A stretch of 64,000 nt of DNA from Streptosporangium album (GCF_014203795.1 NZ_JACHJU010000002.1:248001-312000); one strand, 5' to 3'. Shown: positions 31,793 through 39,879, counted from the first letter of the stretch. The notes: a model not told the origin generated them from the letters alone. Made by a program: numbers and translations.

Positions 31793-32850
31793 TGCCCGCA
31801 CCGTTCACCGCCAATGACGTCGCCCGGCTCCAGGAGACTCTTGATGAGGTGGTCGCCGACGGCGCCGCCCCCGGCGGGGTCGTCGTCTGCGGCACCATCG
31901 ACGGGCAAAAGCACGTCCTGGCCGCCGGCACCGTCGCGCCCGAACTCGGCGAGCTCACCCCCACCGAGCACACCATCTACGACATCGCCTCGCTGACCAA
32001 GGTCGTCGCCACTTGGCCTCTCATCGGCCAGGCCCTTGCCACTGGGCTGGTCGATCTCGACGCACCCACGCGCGATGTCCTGCCCGCCATGACCGGTGAG
32101 GCACCCAGCGGTGAGGCGACGCTCCGCCAGCTCCTCGCCCACGCCTCCGGGCTGCGCGCCTCAACGCGCCTGGACCACTACCGTGGGGCTGACGCGCCGC
32201 TGCACGAGCTCCTATGCCGCGAACCGCTGGAGGACACTCCTGGCCGGCACCGCTACATCAACCGCGGCTACATCCTCCTCGGCCTGGCCCTCGCACACGT
32301 CAACGGCGTCCCCTTGGATCACCTCGCCGACCAGCTCTGGCAGCGCATCGGGATGACCTCCACCGTCTACGGGCCCATTGCCCGCGGTCACCACGTCGCG
32401 CCGACCGAACAGCGCATTCCCGGCGCCCCGAGGACCTGGGGCGCCGTGCACGACGACAACGCCGCCCTTCTGGGCGGCATCGCCGGGCACGCGGGCGTCT
32501 TCTCCACACCCCGTGACCTCGCCACCTACGCCACCTGGCTGCTCGACGCATACGCCTACGGCGACGCTGTCCTGGGTGAGTGGCTGCGGGCGAGCCTCGT
32601 CCCGCAGGCCGTGATCGAACCGGGTTTGGACCGCGGTCTGTCGTGGATTCTCGCCGCCGGTGGACGCGTCGCGTACCACCACGGTTTCACCGGCACCAGC
32701 CTCTACCTGGCCCCAGACGCTGGCCGTTACCTGGTGATCTGCACCAACGCCGTCTACTACGGCAATGCCCGCACCCGGATCGCGCCGCTGCGGACCCTCG
32801 CGCTCAAGACGATCTCTGCCACCTGGCATCCGGAGGCGCTTGATGAGTGA
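31792..32850 (+). CDS. Serine hydrolase of the class C beta-lactamase/PBP fold
   Basis: A 352-residue protein; its ATG shares a base with the preceding stop. Motifs of the family are complete: S67-L-T-K70 in YDIASLTKVVATW, Tyr155-x-Asn157 in RYINRGYILLGLAL, and a final His-x-Gly in AYHHGFTGTSLYLAPD. A QLLAHASGLRAS segment (the 'HtsGl' region) is also typical. There is no signal peptide, so the enzyme is cytoplasmic, which is unusual for penicillin-binding proteins. Esterase, amidase or D-amino-acid hydrolase activity on a cassette product is more likely than wall cross-linking. It sits between MurA and MurB homologues with overlapping ends. Confidence 0.85.
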   Translation: MPAPFTANDVARLQETLDEVVADGAAPGGVVVCGTIDGQKHVLAAGTVAPELGELTPTEHTIYDIASLTKVVATWPLIGQALATGLVDLDAPTRDVLPAMTGEAPSGEATLRQLLAHASGLRASTRLDHYRGADAPLHELLCREPLEDTPGRHRYINRGYILLGLALAHVNGVPLDHLADQLWQRIGMTSTVYGPIARGHHVAPTEQRIPGAPRTWGAVHDDNAALLGGIAGHAGVFSTPRDLATYATWLLDAYAYGDAVLGEWLRASLVPQAVIEPGLDRGLSWILAAGGRVAYHHGFTGTSLYLAPDAGRYLVICTNAVYYGNARTRIAPLRTLALKTISATWHPEALDE

Positions 32851-33934
32851 CCTGCTGGCCGATCACACCACACTGCGCCTCGGCGGACCCGCCGATCGGC
32901 TGCTCACCCACACCGACCCCGCCGCCTGGACTGATCTCACCCAAACCGTCATCGGCCAACCCGTAGCACCGTTCGTTCTCGGCGGCGGCAGCAACACCCT
33001 CGCCGCCGACGCCGGATACCCCGGGCCGGTTATCCACATGACAACCCGGGGTATCACCGTCCGCCCACTCGGCGATGGCACCACGGAAGTCACCGTTCAA
33101 GCGGGCGAACCGCTATCCGCCCTCGTCGGCTTCGCCGTCAGCGAGGGCCTGTCCGGCATCGAATACCTCGCCGGCATCCCCGGCACCACCGGCGCCGCCC
33201 CCGTGCAGAACACCGGCGCCTACGGTCAGCAGATATCCGACGCCCTCACCCACCTCACTGTCTACGACTGGAACCGCCGACAATCCGCCCGACTCCGCCC
33301 CGAGGAATGCGGCTTCGGCTACCGCACCAGCATCTTCAAGACCCACCTGGGCCGGTGGACGATCCTTGAGGTCGCCCTGCGCCTCACCCCCAGCACGTAC
33401 GCCGCCCCGGTCACCTACCAGTACCTCGCCCACGCACTCGACATCCCCCTCGGCACCCGGCCCCCGCTCGCCGAAGCGGCCCAAGGCGTCCTGGCCGACC
33501 GCTGTCAGCGCGGCTTGGCCCTACCGGAGAACGGCCCGGACGCTCGCCAGGCGGGATCGGTCTTCCTCAACCCGCCCATCACCACGGCTCAAGCCGACGC
33601 GGTCCGCGCCGCTGGTGGCGTGGCCTACCGCGATGACCACAGCGTCCTGCGAGCCAGCGCCGGATGGCTGCTCCAGCTGGCCGGACACCACCCCGGCAAC
33701 CAGCTCGCACCAGGGGTGTTCTGCTCGACCCGCCGAGCTCTTACCCTCACCGCCCACGACGGCGCCACCGCGGCTTCCTTCAACATGGTCCTGCAGAAGC
33801 TGGCCCGTGACGTCTACGAAGTGATTGGCATCCGGCTGCACCCAGAGCCCGTACGACCTGTCGCAGCGTGGATGGCCGCTGAGAAAGAGGACCCCGGAGT
33901 TCTGGCCATCGGGGTTGAGCGGGTCGAGCAGTAG
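32843..33934 (+). CDS. murB: UDP-N-acetylenolpyruvylglucosamine reductase (MurB)
   Basis: A 363-residue FAD-dependent reductase that converts the MurA product to UDP-MurNAc. The FAD-binding VLGGGSNTLAAD is at about 46-56. GIEYLAGIPGTTGAAPVQNT and GAYGQQISDAL follow, then FGYRTSIFK. The catalytic Ser is Ser239 in AGSVFLNPP, and the end Glu335 lies in RLHPEPV, matching E. coli Ser229 and Glu325. All expected residues are present, so it should be active. ATG 32843 overlaps the previous gene by eight bases; the frame extension to 32765 is out-of-phase shadow. It is the last gene of the cassette, followed by a strong hairpin. Confidence 0.9.
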   Translation: MSDLLADHTTLRLGGPADRLLTHTDPAAWTDLTQTVIGQPVAPFVLGGGSNTLAADAGYPGPVIHMTTRGITVRPLGDGTTEVTVQAGEPLSALVGFAVSEGLSGIEYLAGIPGTTGAAPVQNTGAYGQQISDALTHLTVYDWNRRQSARLRPEECGFGYRTSIFKTHLGRWTILEVALRLTPSTYAAPVTYQYLAHALDIPLGTRPPLAEAAQGVLADRCQRGLALPENGPDARQAGSVFLNPPITTAQADAVRAAGGVAYRDDHSVLRASAGWLLQLAGHHPGNQLAPGVFCSTRRALTLTAHDGATAASFNMVLQKLARDVYEVIGIRLHPEPVRPVAAWMAAEKEDPGVLAIGVERVEQ

Positions 33935-33942
33935 GCGCTGTG

Positions 33943-33973
33943 GGCCCCGGTCCCCCTCGCCGGGACCGGGGCC
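33943..33973. terminator. Hairpin after the wall-precursor cassette
   Basis: GGCCCCGGTCCC and GGGACCGGGGCC form a perfect 12-bp stem around CCTCGCC. There is no U-tract. It lies between the rightward murB and a leftward small gene that ends at 33977, so it serves both directions. Confidence 0.75.
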
Positions 33974-33976
33974 GGC

Positions 33977-34084
33977 TCAACGGTCGGCTGGGGCGGCCAG
34001 CCGTTCCGCCTCTTCGTGCAGGGCCTCGATGAGGAGCAACGCCAACCGCAGCTCCTCACCAACGAGGTCATCGAGGACGTCCAT
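33977..34084 (-). CDS. 35-residue acidic protein
   Basis: A short leftward frame: ATG 34084 has GGGAGG seven bases upstream, and the stop lies four bases before a terminator. The product starts MDVLDDLVGEELRLALLLIE and continues as a single charged amphipathic helix ending in AAPADR. A gene this small is easily missed. The strong ribosome site and exact fit to the terminator are the reasons to list it. Confidence 0.5.
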   Translation of the reverse strand: MDVLDDLVGEELRLALLLIEALHEEAERLAAPADR

Positions 34085-34159
34085 CAGGCCTCCCTAGACA
34101 CAAGACGCCCCATGGGCCACAAGGGTTGACAACCGCGCCGCAAACGGACTCGGATATGA

Positions 34160-34193
34160 AGAAGCTCCGCCTTCCAGGGAAAGCGGAGCTTCT
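34160..34193. terminator. Terminator of the toxin-antitoxin operon
   Basis: AGAAGCTCCGC and GCGGAGCTTCT form an 11-bp perfect stem with a 12-base loop. On the minus strand it lies just past the stop codon of the toxin gene at 34205 and ends in TTCTTC. Confidence 0.75.
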
Positions 34194-34204
34194 GTCGCGC
34201 TAGA

Positions 34205-34576
34205 TCAGTCCACGAGTCCCATGTAGGCGAAAAGGTTCTCATGGAGAATCCCCTGCATGTCCGCAGGGAGATGGCCGATGAGATCTTGGATCTCATCCTT
34301 AGCGAGTGGCTGAACAGCCACTATGCGGGCCCATCCTTTTTTAGGGAGGTTGGCCACTGCGGCGCCAATCTGTAGGCAGTATGCCGTCTTATGGGATGGC
34401 GCCGTGGAGATCGGCACGACTAAGGCAATCGGCCAATCGGGATTCTCATTGGTTTCATCGCCGCTGACCACGATTACTGGACGACGGGGCTTGACGTTGC
34501 GCTCGTCATTGGGGGGCAGAGTGAGATCAGAGTCGTCGACCCAGTACACGCCACCCTTGCGGATGGGTGCCTTCAC
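34205..34576 (-). CDS. MazF/PemK-like endoribonuclease toxin
   Basis: A 123-residue protein with the compact beta-barrel pattern of the PemK/MazF family: RKGGVYWVDDSDL, then KPRRPVIVVSGDETN, then WPIALVVPISTAPSH, then ANLPKKGWARIVAVQPLAKD. In this family the segment 'P.G..yW....' with 'RPvvVvs' and 'vvP.ss' defines the fold, and the enzymes cleave mRNA at short sites. The match to the late positions is loose, so the catalytic status is unproven. Its start overlaps the stop of the partner gene by four bases (ATGA), typical of toxin-antitoxin operons with the antitoxin first. Confidence 0.75.
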   Translation of the reverse strand: MKAPIRKGGVYWVDDSDLTLPPNDERNVKPRRPVIVVSGDETNENPDWPIALVVPISTAPSHKTAYCLQIGAAVANLPKKGWARIVAVQPLAKDEIQDLIGHLPADMQGILHENLFAYMGLVD

Positions 34577-35253
34577 TGGTCGCCTAGCACCTTCCCGTTC
34601 GCTCGGCGAATGGAATCAGTGCTAGTCATGAGCTCAACCAACAGCTCAGCACCCACACCTGGGTCGTTCTCCTGGAGCGGACGATGTGGACGCCGTGCCT
34701 TTGCCCGAGCGAGTAGGGCCTTGACCTGATTGCGACGGCGAACACGGCTCAAGTCCAGAAGAACGCCACGCTCAGCGCCGGCCTGCGCCTCTACCATCGG
34801 AGGCGTCTTATACGAAAGATCCCTTAGCGCAGTTGAACTCTTGCTGCCGTGGCGGCGGACAGTATCTCGGACGATCTGCATGCTTTCGCCAGGGAGAGGG
34901 TCCTCGATGTCGACAACCAGAGTGAGCACACAGGCGCCGAAGCTGTCGTCGGACAGGCGGCTGTCGTTTCGATCGATCAGCTCGCTGTCGGCGAGTTCGT
35001 ACTCAGTGTGAGCGAGCGCGGCGTCGTAGGGGCCGTAGTTGTCCCACCGCCAAGTCGCACCGGTGAACTGAACACTGCCGATCTCGACGGCTCGGAGGTC
35101 GGCCATGTAGAGGAGCTTGGCGAGCTTCGTCTTGGTGATCTCAAAGCCCTGCTCACGTGCGGCCTTGAGCACCGCCAGGGCGGCTGAAACTAGGGGGCTG
35201 GAGGGTTGGGAAGGAAGATCCACGACCCCTCCTCGCATTCTCTCTCTCGACAT
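34573..35253 (-). CDS. Panacea-domain (SocA-like, DUF4065) protein, putative antitoxin
   Basis: A 226-residue protein upstream of, and overlapping, the MazF-like gene. Residues about 25-110 carry the Panacea core: SAALAVLKAAREQGFEITKT, then KLAKLLYMADLRAVEIG, then GATWRWDNYGPYDAALA. Panacea domains are antitoxin modules that pair with many unrelated toxins. The C-terminal half has the helical stretch PPMVEAQAGAERGVLL and basic patches (RRRNQVKALLARAKARR), which may confer toxin specificity or DNA binding. ATG 35253 with GAAGG upstream is preferred over TTG 35256. Together with the toxin it forms a likely addiction pair stabilising the element. Confidence 0.7.
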   Translation of the reverse strand: MSRERMRGGVVDLPSQPSSPLVSAALAVLKAAREQGFEITKTKLAKLLYMADLRAVEIGSVQFTGATWRWDNYGPYDAALAHTEYELADSELIDRNDSRLSDDSFGACVLTLVVDIEDPLPGESMQIVRDTVRRHGSKSSTALRDLSYKTPPMVEAQAGAERGVLLDLSRVRRRNQVKALLARAKARRPHRPLQENDPGVGAELLVELMTSTDSIRRANGKVLGDQ

Positions 35254-35351
35254 CAAGCTACCTTCTAGGGCTGGATGTGGCCACTGTCGCCCCCGATAGA
35301 TCCTTCTTCGTTCCCGCTGTTTTACCTGTTCGGGTAGGACATGGCGGGCTG

Positions 35352-35365
35352 GTGAACTATTTCAC
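35352..35365. promoter_or_regulatory. Small palindrome near the toxin-antitoxin promoter
   Basis: GTGAA-ctat-TTCAC is a perfect 5-bp-arm inverted repeat about 100 bp upstream of the Panacea gene, in a 270-bp stretch (35254-35524) with no convincing gene. It could be an operator. The arms are short, so chance is not excluded. Confidence 0.3.
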
Positions 35366-35524
35366 GTGGGCCCAGTCCAAGTCTTGGGAATGGCCTGCGC
35401 GAGCATTGCATCCCCGATGCTGGACGTCCCAGGGCTTGTCCCGGTTGTCATGAAGTCCAGACTTCAACGACAGCTTGGCGTCGGATCCCGTACGGCAGGC
35501 CCGGCTCGACTGTCAGCTCCAGCC

Positions 35525-35665
35525 TTACTGTTCCTCGCTCTCCTCGTAATCCTTATCGGCGGCCTCCTGGCGGAGCTGTTCCAGGTGCGGCGCGAGGGCG
35601 GTCATGATGCGGGCGTGGAGCCACTCCGGCGGTTCGTCGGGGAGGTCTGTGGTCATGCCGCCCAT
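35525..35665 (-). CDS. 46-residue acidic protein
   Basis: A leftward short gene: MGGMTTDLPDEPPEWLHARI, then a helical region (MTALAPHLEQLRQEAADKDY) ending in a Glu/Ser tail and TAA. GGTGAG lies just upstream, and codons are GC-ending as in real genes here. It has no recognised domain. It lies in a set of tiny leftward genes between the toxin-antitoxin pair and the integrase. Confidence 0.5.
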   Translation of the reverse strand: MGGMTTDLPDEPPEWLHARIMTALAPHLEQLRQEAADKDYEESEEQ

Positions 35666-35706
35666 GCTCACCCCACCCGGTGATCGTCCGCAGGCAGACA
35701 TGACGA

Positions 35707-35731
35707 CGCCCCCACCCGAAGGGCGGGGGCG
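35707..35731. terminator. Hairpin between two tiny leftward genes
   Basis: CGCCCCCACCC and GGGCGGGGGCG form an 11-bp stem with one A-C mismatch and a GAA loop. It lies just past the stop of the leftward gene at 35746-35916. Confidence 0.5.
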
Positions 35732-35745
35732 CGCGGCGTATCCAG

Positions 35746-35916
35746 TTAGCAGAACTCGCAGCCTGGCACGCGCTTGAGCAAGTGATCGCGTTCGTGAGTC
35801 CGCAACGCGTCGGCCTCCGCCGCCAGTTGCTCACGGGTGACATACCCGCCGAGATTACACATCTCCGCGTGTCCCTCGGCCCGGCCGCAGCCGACACAGA
35901 CAAGGTTGCTACTCAT
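35746..35916 (-). CDS. 56-residue zinc-finger-like protein
   Basis: ATG 35916 has GAGGAGAG upstream. The protein starts MSSNLVCVGCGRAEGHAEMC, giving a CxxC knuckle with a nearby His and a third Cys. It continues through a charged helix (VTREQLAAEADALRTHERDH) to a final CEFC. The two Cys pairs and two His could hold one zinc ion. Small zinc proteins of this kind are common in actinobacterial mobile elements; the role is unknown. Confidence 0.6.
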   Translation of the reverse strand: MSSNLVCVGCGRAEGHAEMCNLGGYVTREQLAAEADALRTHERDHLLKRVPGCEFC

Positions 35917-36006
35917 GGGCTCTCCTCGGGGTCGTGGGGTCAGGGTACGGCGCGCGGAATGAAGATCGCCGGGAGTGGCGGATAATCCGAGCTATCGGCC
36001 AGCTCG

Positions 36007-36981
36007 TCAGAGGACCATCGCAACCCGCTGCGAAGGGTCTGTTTCCAGCCGCTTCTTCGCATGGATGTAAATCTTGGTCGTCTCGGGCGAAACGTGACCA
36101 AGGGCGTCTTGGAGCTCAGCGAGGGACGCACCCTCCTCGTCGCCCAACGTGGCGAACGTGTGCCGCAACGCGTGCGGGGTGACACGATCCGGATATTCCA
36201 CCCCCGCCTCCCGGGCGATCCGCCGCACAAGATCGAACAGGTAGCGTGCGGACACCGGCCGGCCGCCCGAGGTCGCGAACAACGGAGCCGACTCCTCGAA
36301 CGCCACCCCGCCCTCCCGTTCCAGCCGCTCCGCCAGATACCGGTCCACCGCCGCGGCTGTCGTCGGCGGCATGTTCCGCAGCCGGACCTTCTGCCCCTTG
36401 CCGACGATCCGCACCGTGCGGAACCCGCGCTCGAATCCCAGCGACCCGATCGTGAGACTCGACACCTCCGCGGCACGGGGCCCGATCGACAGCATGAACC
36501 GGATCAGCGCCGCCGTCCGGAGCTGTGCCCGGCCGCTGCCCGCCTCCGCCGTGGCGACCATCGCCCGCGCCTCCGACCGCTCCAATCCCACCGTCTCCGA
36601 ATGGGTGCGGTCGATCTTCGGCCTCGATGCCCCGGCGAACTTGTTCACCGGCAGCACGTCCTCCAGAACGAGGTAGGTGTACCAACTCGACACCGACGCG
36701 AGCTTCAGCCCGACCGTCTTCGGCGCGGGCCGCGGATCCCTGTGCTCCAGCCAGCGCGCGTAGAGGTCCCCGTGTGCCCGGGTGGCAGTCAGCGGGTCCA
36801 GGTCACGGTCGGAGCAGAACGCCAGCCACTCGCGCAGGTTCCGCTCGTAGGCCCGCCGGGTGTGCGGGGAACTGAACGACCACAGCCAGCCGACCGTCAG
36901 CCGCGAGATGGGGTCGAGCTCCGGGTCCGGCATCTCCAGCGCGGAGCCGACGATCTCGCCGACGAGGACCTGCCCTCCCAT
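36007..36981 (-). CDS. Tyrosine recombinase (integrase)
   Basis: A 324-residue site-specific recombinase. The N-terminal SAM-like core-binding domain spans about 25-120 (SPHTRRAYERNLREWLAFC, TVGLKLASVSSWYTYLV). The catalytic domain follows, with Arg169 (IGPRAAEVSSL), a Lys at about 195 (VGKGQKVRLR), His270-x-x-Arg273 (TPHALRHTFATL), His296 (LGHVSPETTK) and nucleophile Tyr305. The full set is present. ATG 36981 follows AAGGAG; the longer frame to 37179 would read through the octamer array and is rejected. It lies last in a leftward operon behind the traB-like gene, an arrangement seen in actinomycete integrative elements. Confidence 0.93.
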   Translation of the reverse strand: MGGQVLVGEIVGSALEMPDPELDPISRLTVGWLWSFSSPHTRRAYERNLREWLAFCSDRDLDPLTATRAHGDLYARWLEHRDPRPAPKTVGLKLASVSSWYTYLVLEDVLPVNKFAGASRPKIDRTHSETVGLERSEARAMVATAEAGSGRAQLRTAALIRFMLSIGPRAAEVSSLTIGSLGFERGFRTVRIVGKGQKVRLRNMPPTTAAAVDRYLAERLEREGGVAFEESAPLFATSGGRPVSARYLFDLVRRIAREAGVEYPDRVTPHALRHTFATLGDEEGASLAELQDALGHVSPETTKIYIHAKKRLETDPSQRVAMVL

Positions 36982-37075
36982 GGGTCTCCTTCCAGAGGGG
37001 CGCCCGGGCGGGACGCCTCGCGCGTACGGCTGCGCGTGGGATGCACGCGCGAAACTTATTGATCTTGATTGGTGG

Positions 37076-37250
37076 GGTGCCACGGGGGTGCAACTCGCCT
37101 CCGCCGGGAGGGTGCAACGGGAGGTGCCACACCCCTGCAACCCGGGGTGCAACGAGGAGGTGCAACGGGGGTGCCACACCCCCTCTGACCTGTAACACCC
37201 TCGCCCGTTGCACCCCCAGCCCCTCCCGCGAGCCCCGCCGGGGGTGCAAC
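37076..37250. repeat. Array of nine GGTGC(A/C)AC octamers, candidate clt/transfer locus
   Basis: Between the traB-like stop and the integrase, GGTGCAAC occurs at 37087, 37111, 37146, 37159 and 37243, and in reverse orientation at 37207. The variant GGTGCCAC occurs at 37076, 37123 and 37170. The spacing is irregular (13-70 bases). Streptomyces TraB proteins bind clustered octamers (clt) downstream of their gene, so this position and unit length fit. A replication-iteron or integrase-binding role is an alternative. Confidence 0.8.
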
Positions 37251-37255
37251 GGCGA

Positions 37256-39493
37256 TCAGTTCAGGGCGGGCCGCTCGGGCATCAGGTAGCGCTGGGCGTC
37301 GTCGTCGTAACCCAGCACGCCCGCGTCTCGCAGCTTCCGCAGCCGCTTCTGAGCCCACTGCCGGGTCATGTCCGTTGACGACCACAGCGGGTTCAGATCG
37401 CCGGTGCTGAAGTCGCGCCGGCCGCCGTCCCACCAGTCCTGGAGCAGCTGCACCAGAGCTGCCATGCGCGCCTCCGGTGTCATCGGTTCCGCAGGGGTGA
37501 ACGCCCACGGCGGGTCGCCCGGGTCGAGGTCGGGGATCTCGTCGTCGATGCCGCCCTGAACGTCGGGGTCGGGGTCGGGGTCGGTGAGGTACTCGGACAC
37601 CACGTCCTCCTCGGAGTCGTCGTCGGCCTGAGCACCGTCGCGGATCTTCTCGATGAGCTCCTCCAGCTCATCGACCGGAGTGAGCACCGCAGGCGCCTGG
37701 TTCTCCCGGGGCGGCCCGACCGCGTCGAGCCGCTGGAGCTCGGCAATCAGAGCAGTCGCCTGGGCGAACGGAATGCGCAGCTTGCGCTGCAGCATCGACG
37801 CCGACGCGAACTGTGTGTGGACCACCAGCTCGGCGGCCTGGGCGAGGAGTTCGACCTCGACCGGGGCGACGGGCTCAGCTTGGGCAGGCTTGGCCGGTGC
37901 GGTGGTGGCCAGCCGGGAGATGGCCGCGGTGCCCGGGTCGACCTCCTTGGCCGCGGCGGGATAGGCGGCGGCGTGAGCCCGCATCTCGGCGTTCGCCCGC
38001 TCGTCGTCGAACTTCTCGCCGCTGATGCCCCACGCGTAGGTGCGCAGCGGCATGGCGACGCGCTCCTCGGGGATGCTGGGCGCGTCCAGGTAGGCCATGC
38101 CGGGCTGGGCGTTCGTCCACAGCTCGGGGCGGGCGTTGGCGTCCTGCTGCCGCTCCGACAGGCCGAAGCTGGCGTCGCTGGAGGAGTCGACGCCGAAGCA
38201 CATCTTCGCGAGCTGGCCGCGGGCGAGCGTCGGCATCTGCGTGTAGTCGCTGCGCTGGAGGCTCATGACCACCGTGCCGCCCGCCGAGCGGATCGCCTTC
38301 AGGAGGCTGAGGAACTGCTCCTGCTCGGCGTCGGTGAGTGCGTCGTAGACGTCGGGGAACTCCTCGATCCACAGCACCCAGTAGGTGAGCCCACATCCCT
38401 TCTTCCACTTCTGCAGGCCCTTCGCAGACAGCTGGTCGGTGCGCTCCTTGACCTTGGACTGGATCTCGCCGAGCAGCGCCTTGGCGCCGGCCTTGGTGGT
38501 CTCCAGACGGTGCAGCGCCTCCTCCAGCGGGCCGAGGGTCTGCTTGCCCTTGGTGATGTCGACGGCGAACACCGCGACGTCGGCCCGGGTGACGATCTCG
38601 CCGAGGTAGTTCCACGCCCCACCGATGGACTTACCGGCGCCGGTCATCCCCATGAACTGCACGTGGTGGCCGACGATGATGTGCATGGCCTCGTCGAGGT
38701 CCTGCCACAGGCCGACGCGGAGCGCATCCGCGATCGAGCCTCCCGGCCGGGATGGACCCGGCCAGGCGATCGGCTTCTTCATCACCCGCGGGTCGGAGAT
38801 GGTGACCTTTGCCTTGCTGGCGTCGTCGGGGTCGATGGCCGTGGTGATCGACCCGGGTGGCAGGCCGACACCGGATTCGACGTAGGCGACCTTCTTCTGC
38901 AGGTCGTCGGCGGTCTGCTTGCCCTGCTCCAGCTGTACGTCACCCTCGACCTTGTGGGCGGTCGCCTTCGTCGTCTTGGCCTCGATTGCGGGCATGCCAG
39001 CCCGTTCGGCGCCCTGGCCGAACAGGAAGCTGAGCGGGTCGCCGATCGCGCCCTGCACGTCGATCTGCTTCGTCCGGATGACGGTGCGGATGTTGAACGA
39101 CAGGGCCATGGTGACCCCGCCGATCAGGATCAGCCGCCCCGTCACCATGGAGGTGGGGCCGTTGATTGTGGCCGCGCACACCCACAAGCCGCCGGCCAGG
39201 GTCGTCAGCGTCGAGTGCGCGCGGCCGGTGAGGCTACGGGCGTGCGACTGGTGCCAGGTGAGGCCGGTCAGACCTATGACGCACGCGGTGATGAGCACGG
39301 TTGTCCAGGCCACCACCTGCGGGTCGTCGGAACGCAGCGACACGTGGAACACCCAGCCGAGGCCGAACAGGAACGCGCCGACCATCCACGGCGGGAAGTA
39401 CAGCAGCGCCTTCGAGACCTCGCGGGTAGCGACCTGCTCCCACGAACCAGCCGACGTGTCCGGCGCGACGGGCGCCAACTGCCTGGTTGCCAT
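37256..39493 (-). CDS. FtsK/SpoIIIE-type DNA translocase, TraB-like
   Basis: A 745-residue ATPase. The N-terminus has several membrane helices (about 36-56, 64-80, 97-112 and 120-136). Walker A is GMTGAGKS at 282-289, and Walker B with catalytic acids lies in YWVLWIEEFPD at 371-381. MPTLARGQLAKMCFG and ASFGLSERQQDANA follow. Residues about 550-597 (AASLV-like helix, ASASMLQRKLRIPFAQATALI, ELQRLDAVGPP) resemble the FtsK-gamma winged helix that reads short DNA repeats. The C-terminus has another winged-helix-like stretch. In Streptomyces, a single TraB protein of this type moves double-stranded DNA between cells; this gene, with the octamer array next to it, probably does so. Confidence 0.88.
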   Translation of the reverse strand: MATRQLAPVAPDTSAGSWEQVATREVSKALLYFPPWMVGAFLFGLGWVFHVSLRSDDPQVVAWTTVLITACVIGLTGLTWHQSHARSLTGRAHSTLTTLAGGLWVCAATINGPTSMVTGRLILIGGVTMALSFNIRTVIRTKQIDVQGAIGDPLSFLFGQGAERAGMPAIEAKTTKATAHKVEGDVQLEQGKQTADDLQKKVAYVESGVGLPPGSITTAIDPDDASKAKVTISDPRVMKKPIAWPGPSRPGGSIADALRVGLWQDLDEAMHIIVGHHVQFMGMTGAGKSIGGAWNYLGEIVTRADVAVFAVDITKGKQTLGPLEEALHRLETTKAGAKALLGEIQSKVKERTDQLSAKGLQKWKKGCGLTYWVLWIEEFPDVYDALTDAEQEQFLSLLKAIRSAGGTVVMSLQRSDYTQMPTLARGQLAKMCFGVDSSSDASFGLSERQQDANARPELWTNAQPGMAYLDAPSIPEERVAMPLRTYAWGISGEKFDDERANAEMRAHAAAYPAAAKEVDPGTAAISRLATTAPAKPAQAEPVAPVEVELLAQAAELVVHTQFASASMLQRKLRIPFAQATALIAELQRLDAVGPPRENQAPAVLTPVDELEELIEKIRDGAQADDDSEEDVVSEYLTDPDPDPDVQGGIDDEIPDLDPGDPPWAFTPAEPMTPEARMAALVQLLQDWWDGGRRDFSTGDLNPLWSSTDMTRQWAQKRLRKLRDAGVLGYDDDAQRYLMPERPALN

Positions 39494-39879
39494 CAGCCGT
39501 TCCAGTTGAACTCGGGCTTACGCGCAGCCGGTTTGGCCTGCGGCAAGATGTCGATGAACTCCTTGCGGAACTGGGCGTGGAACTTCACCAGCTCCACCCC
39601 GGCGCCACGCTGCAGATCCGCGGCCCGCTTCAACCGGCGGACAACACGGCGGGCGCGCAGTCGCACATCCGGGGCGCCGAACACCGCGAGGATCGGATGG
39701 CCTTTGAAGGATCGGATGAGCACCGCGTACAGCTCATCCGATCCGAGGACGAACTCCTCCCCGAGGTCCCGGCACAGCGCCCGGCCGGCCTTGGCGTATT
39801 CGGTGATCGCGGTCGGCCCGCCCCAGGGGATGTTGCTCAGCTCGGGGATGCGGCTACGGCCAGCCTTTTCGGCGCTCAC
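39493..39879 (-). CDS. Conserved small protein of the transfer operon
   Basis: A 128-residue basic protein. The GTG start overlaps the stop of the next gene upstream (GTGA) and has GGAAGGAAG before it; the stop overlaps traB by four bases. The sequence (IPELSNIPWGGPTAITEYAK, LGEEFVLGSDELYAVLIRSF, GAPDVRLRARRVVRRLKRAADLQR) is an alpha/beta helical protein found next to traB-like genes in actinomycete elements. No enzymatic motif is visible. Tight coupling suggests it works with the translocase. Confidence 0.65.
   Translation of the reverse strand: MSAEKAGRSRIPELSNIPWGGPTAITEYAKAGRALCRDLGEEFVLGSDELYAVLIRSFKGHPILAVFGAPDVRLRARRVVRRLKRAADLQRGAGVELVKFHAQFRKEFIDILPQAKPAARKPEFNWNG

Noticed and set aside
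35366..35683. Rightward 105-codon frame with a hydrophobic stretch
   Set aside because: It overlaps a better supported leftward small gene (35525-35665), starts without a ribosome site and has mixed composition.
36982..37179. Upstream extension of the integrase frame
   Set aside because: The extension translates the GGTGCAAC array and begins without a ribosome site; ATG 36981 has AAGGAG.
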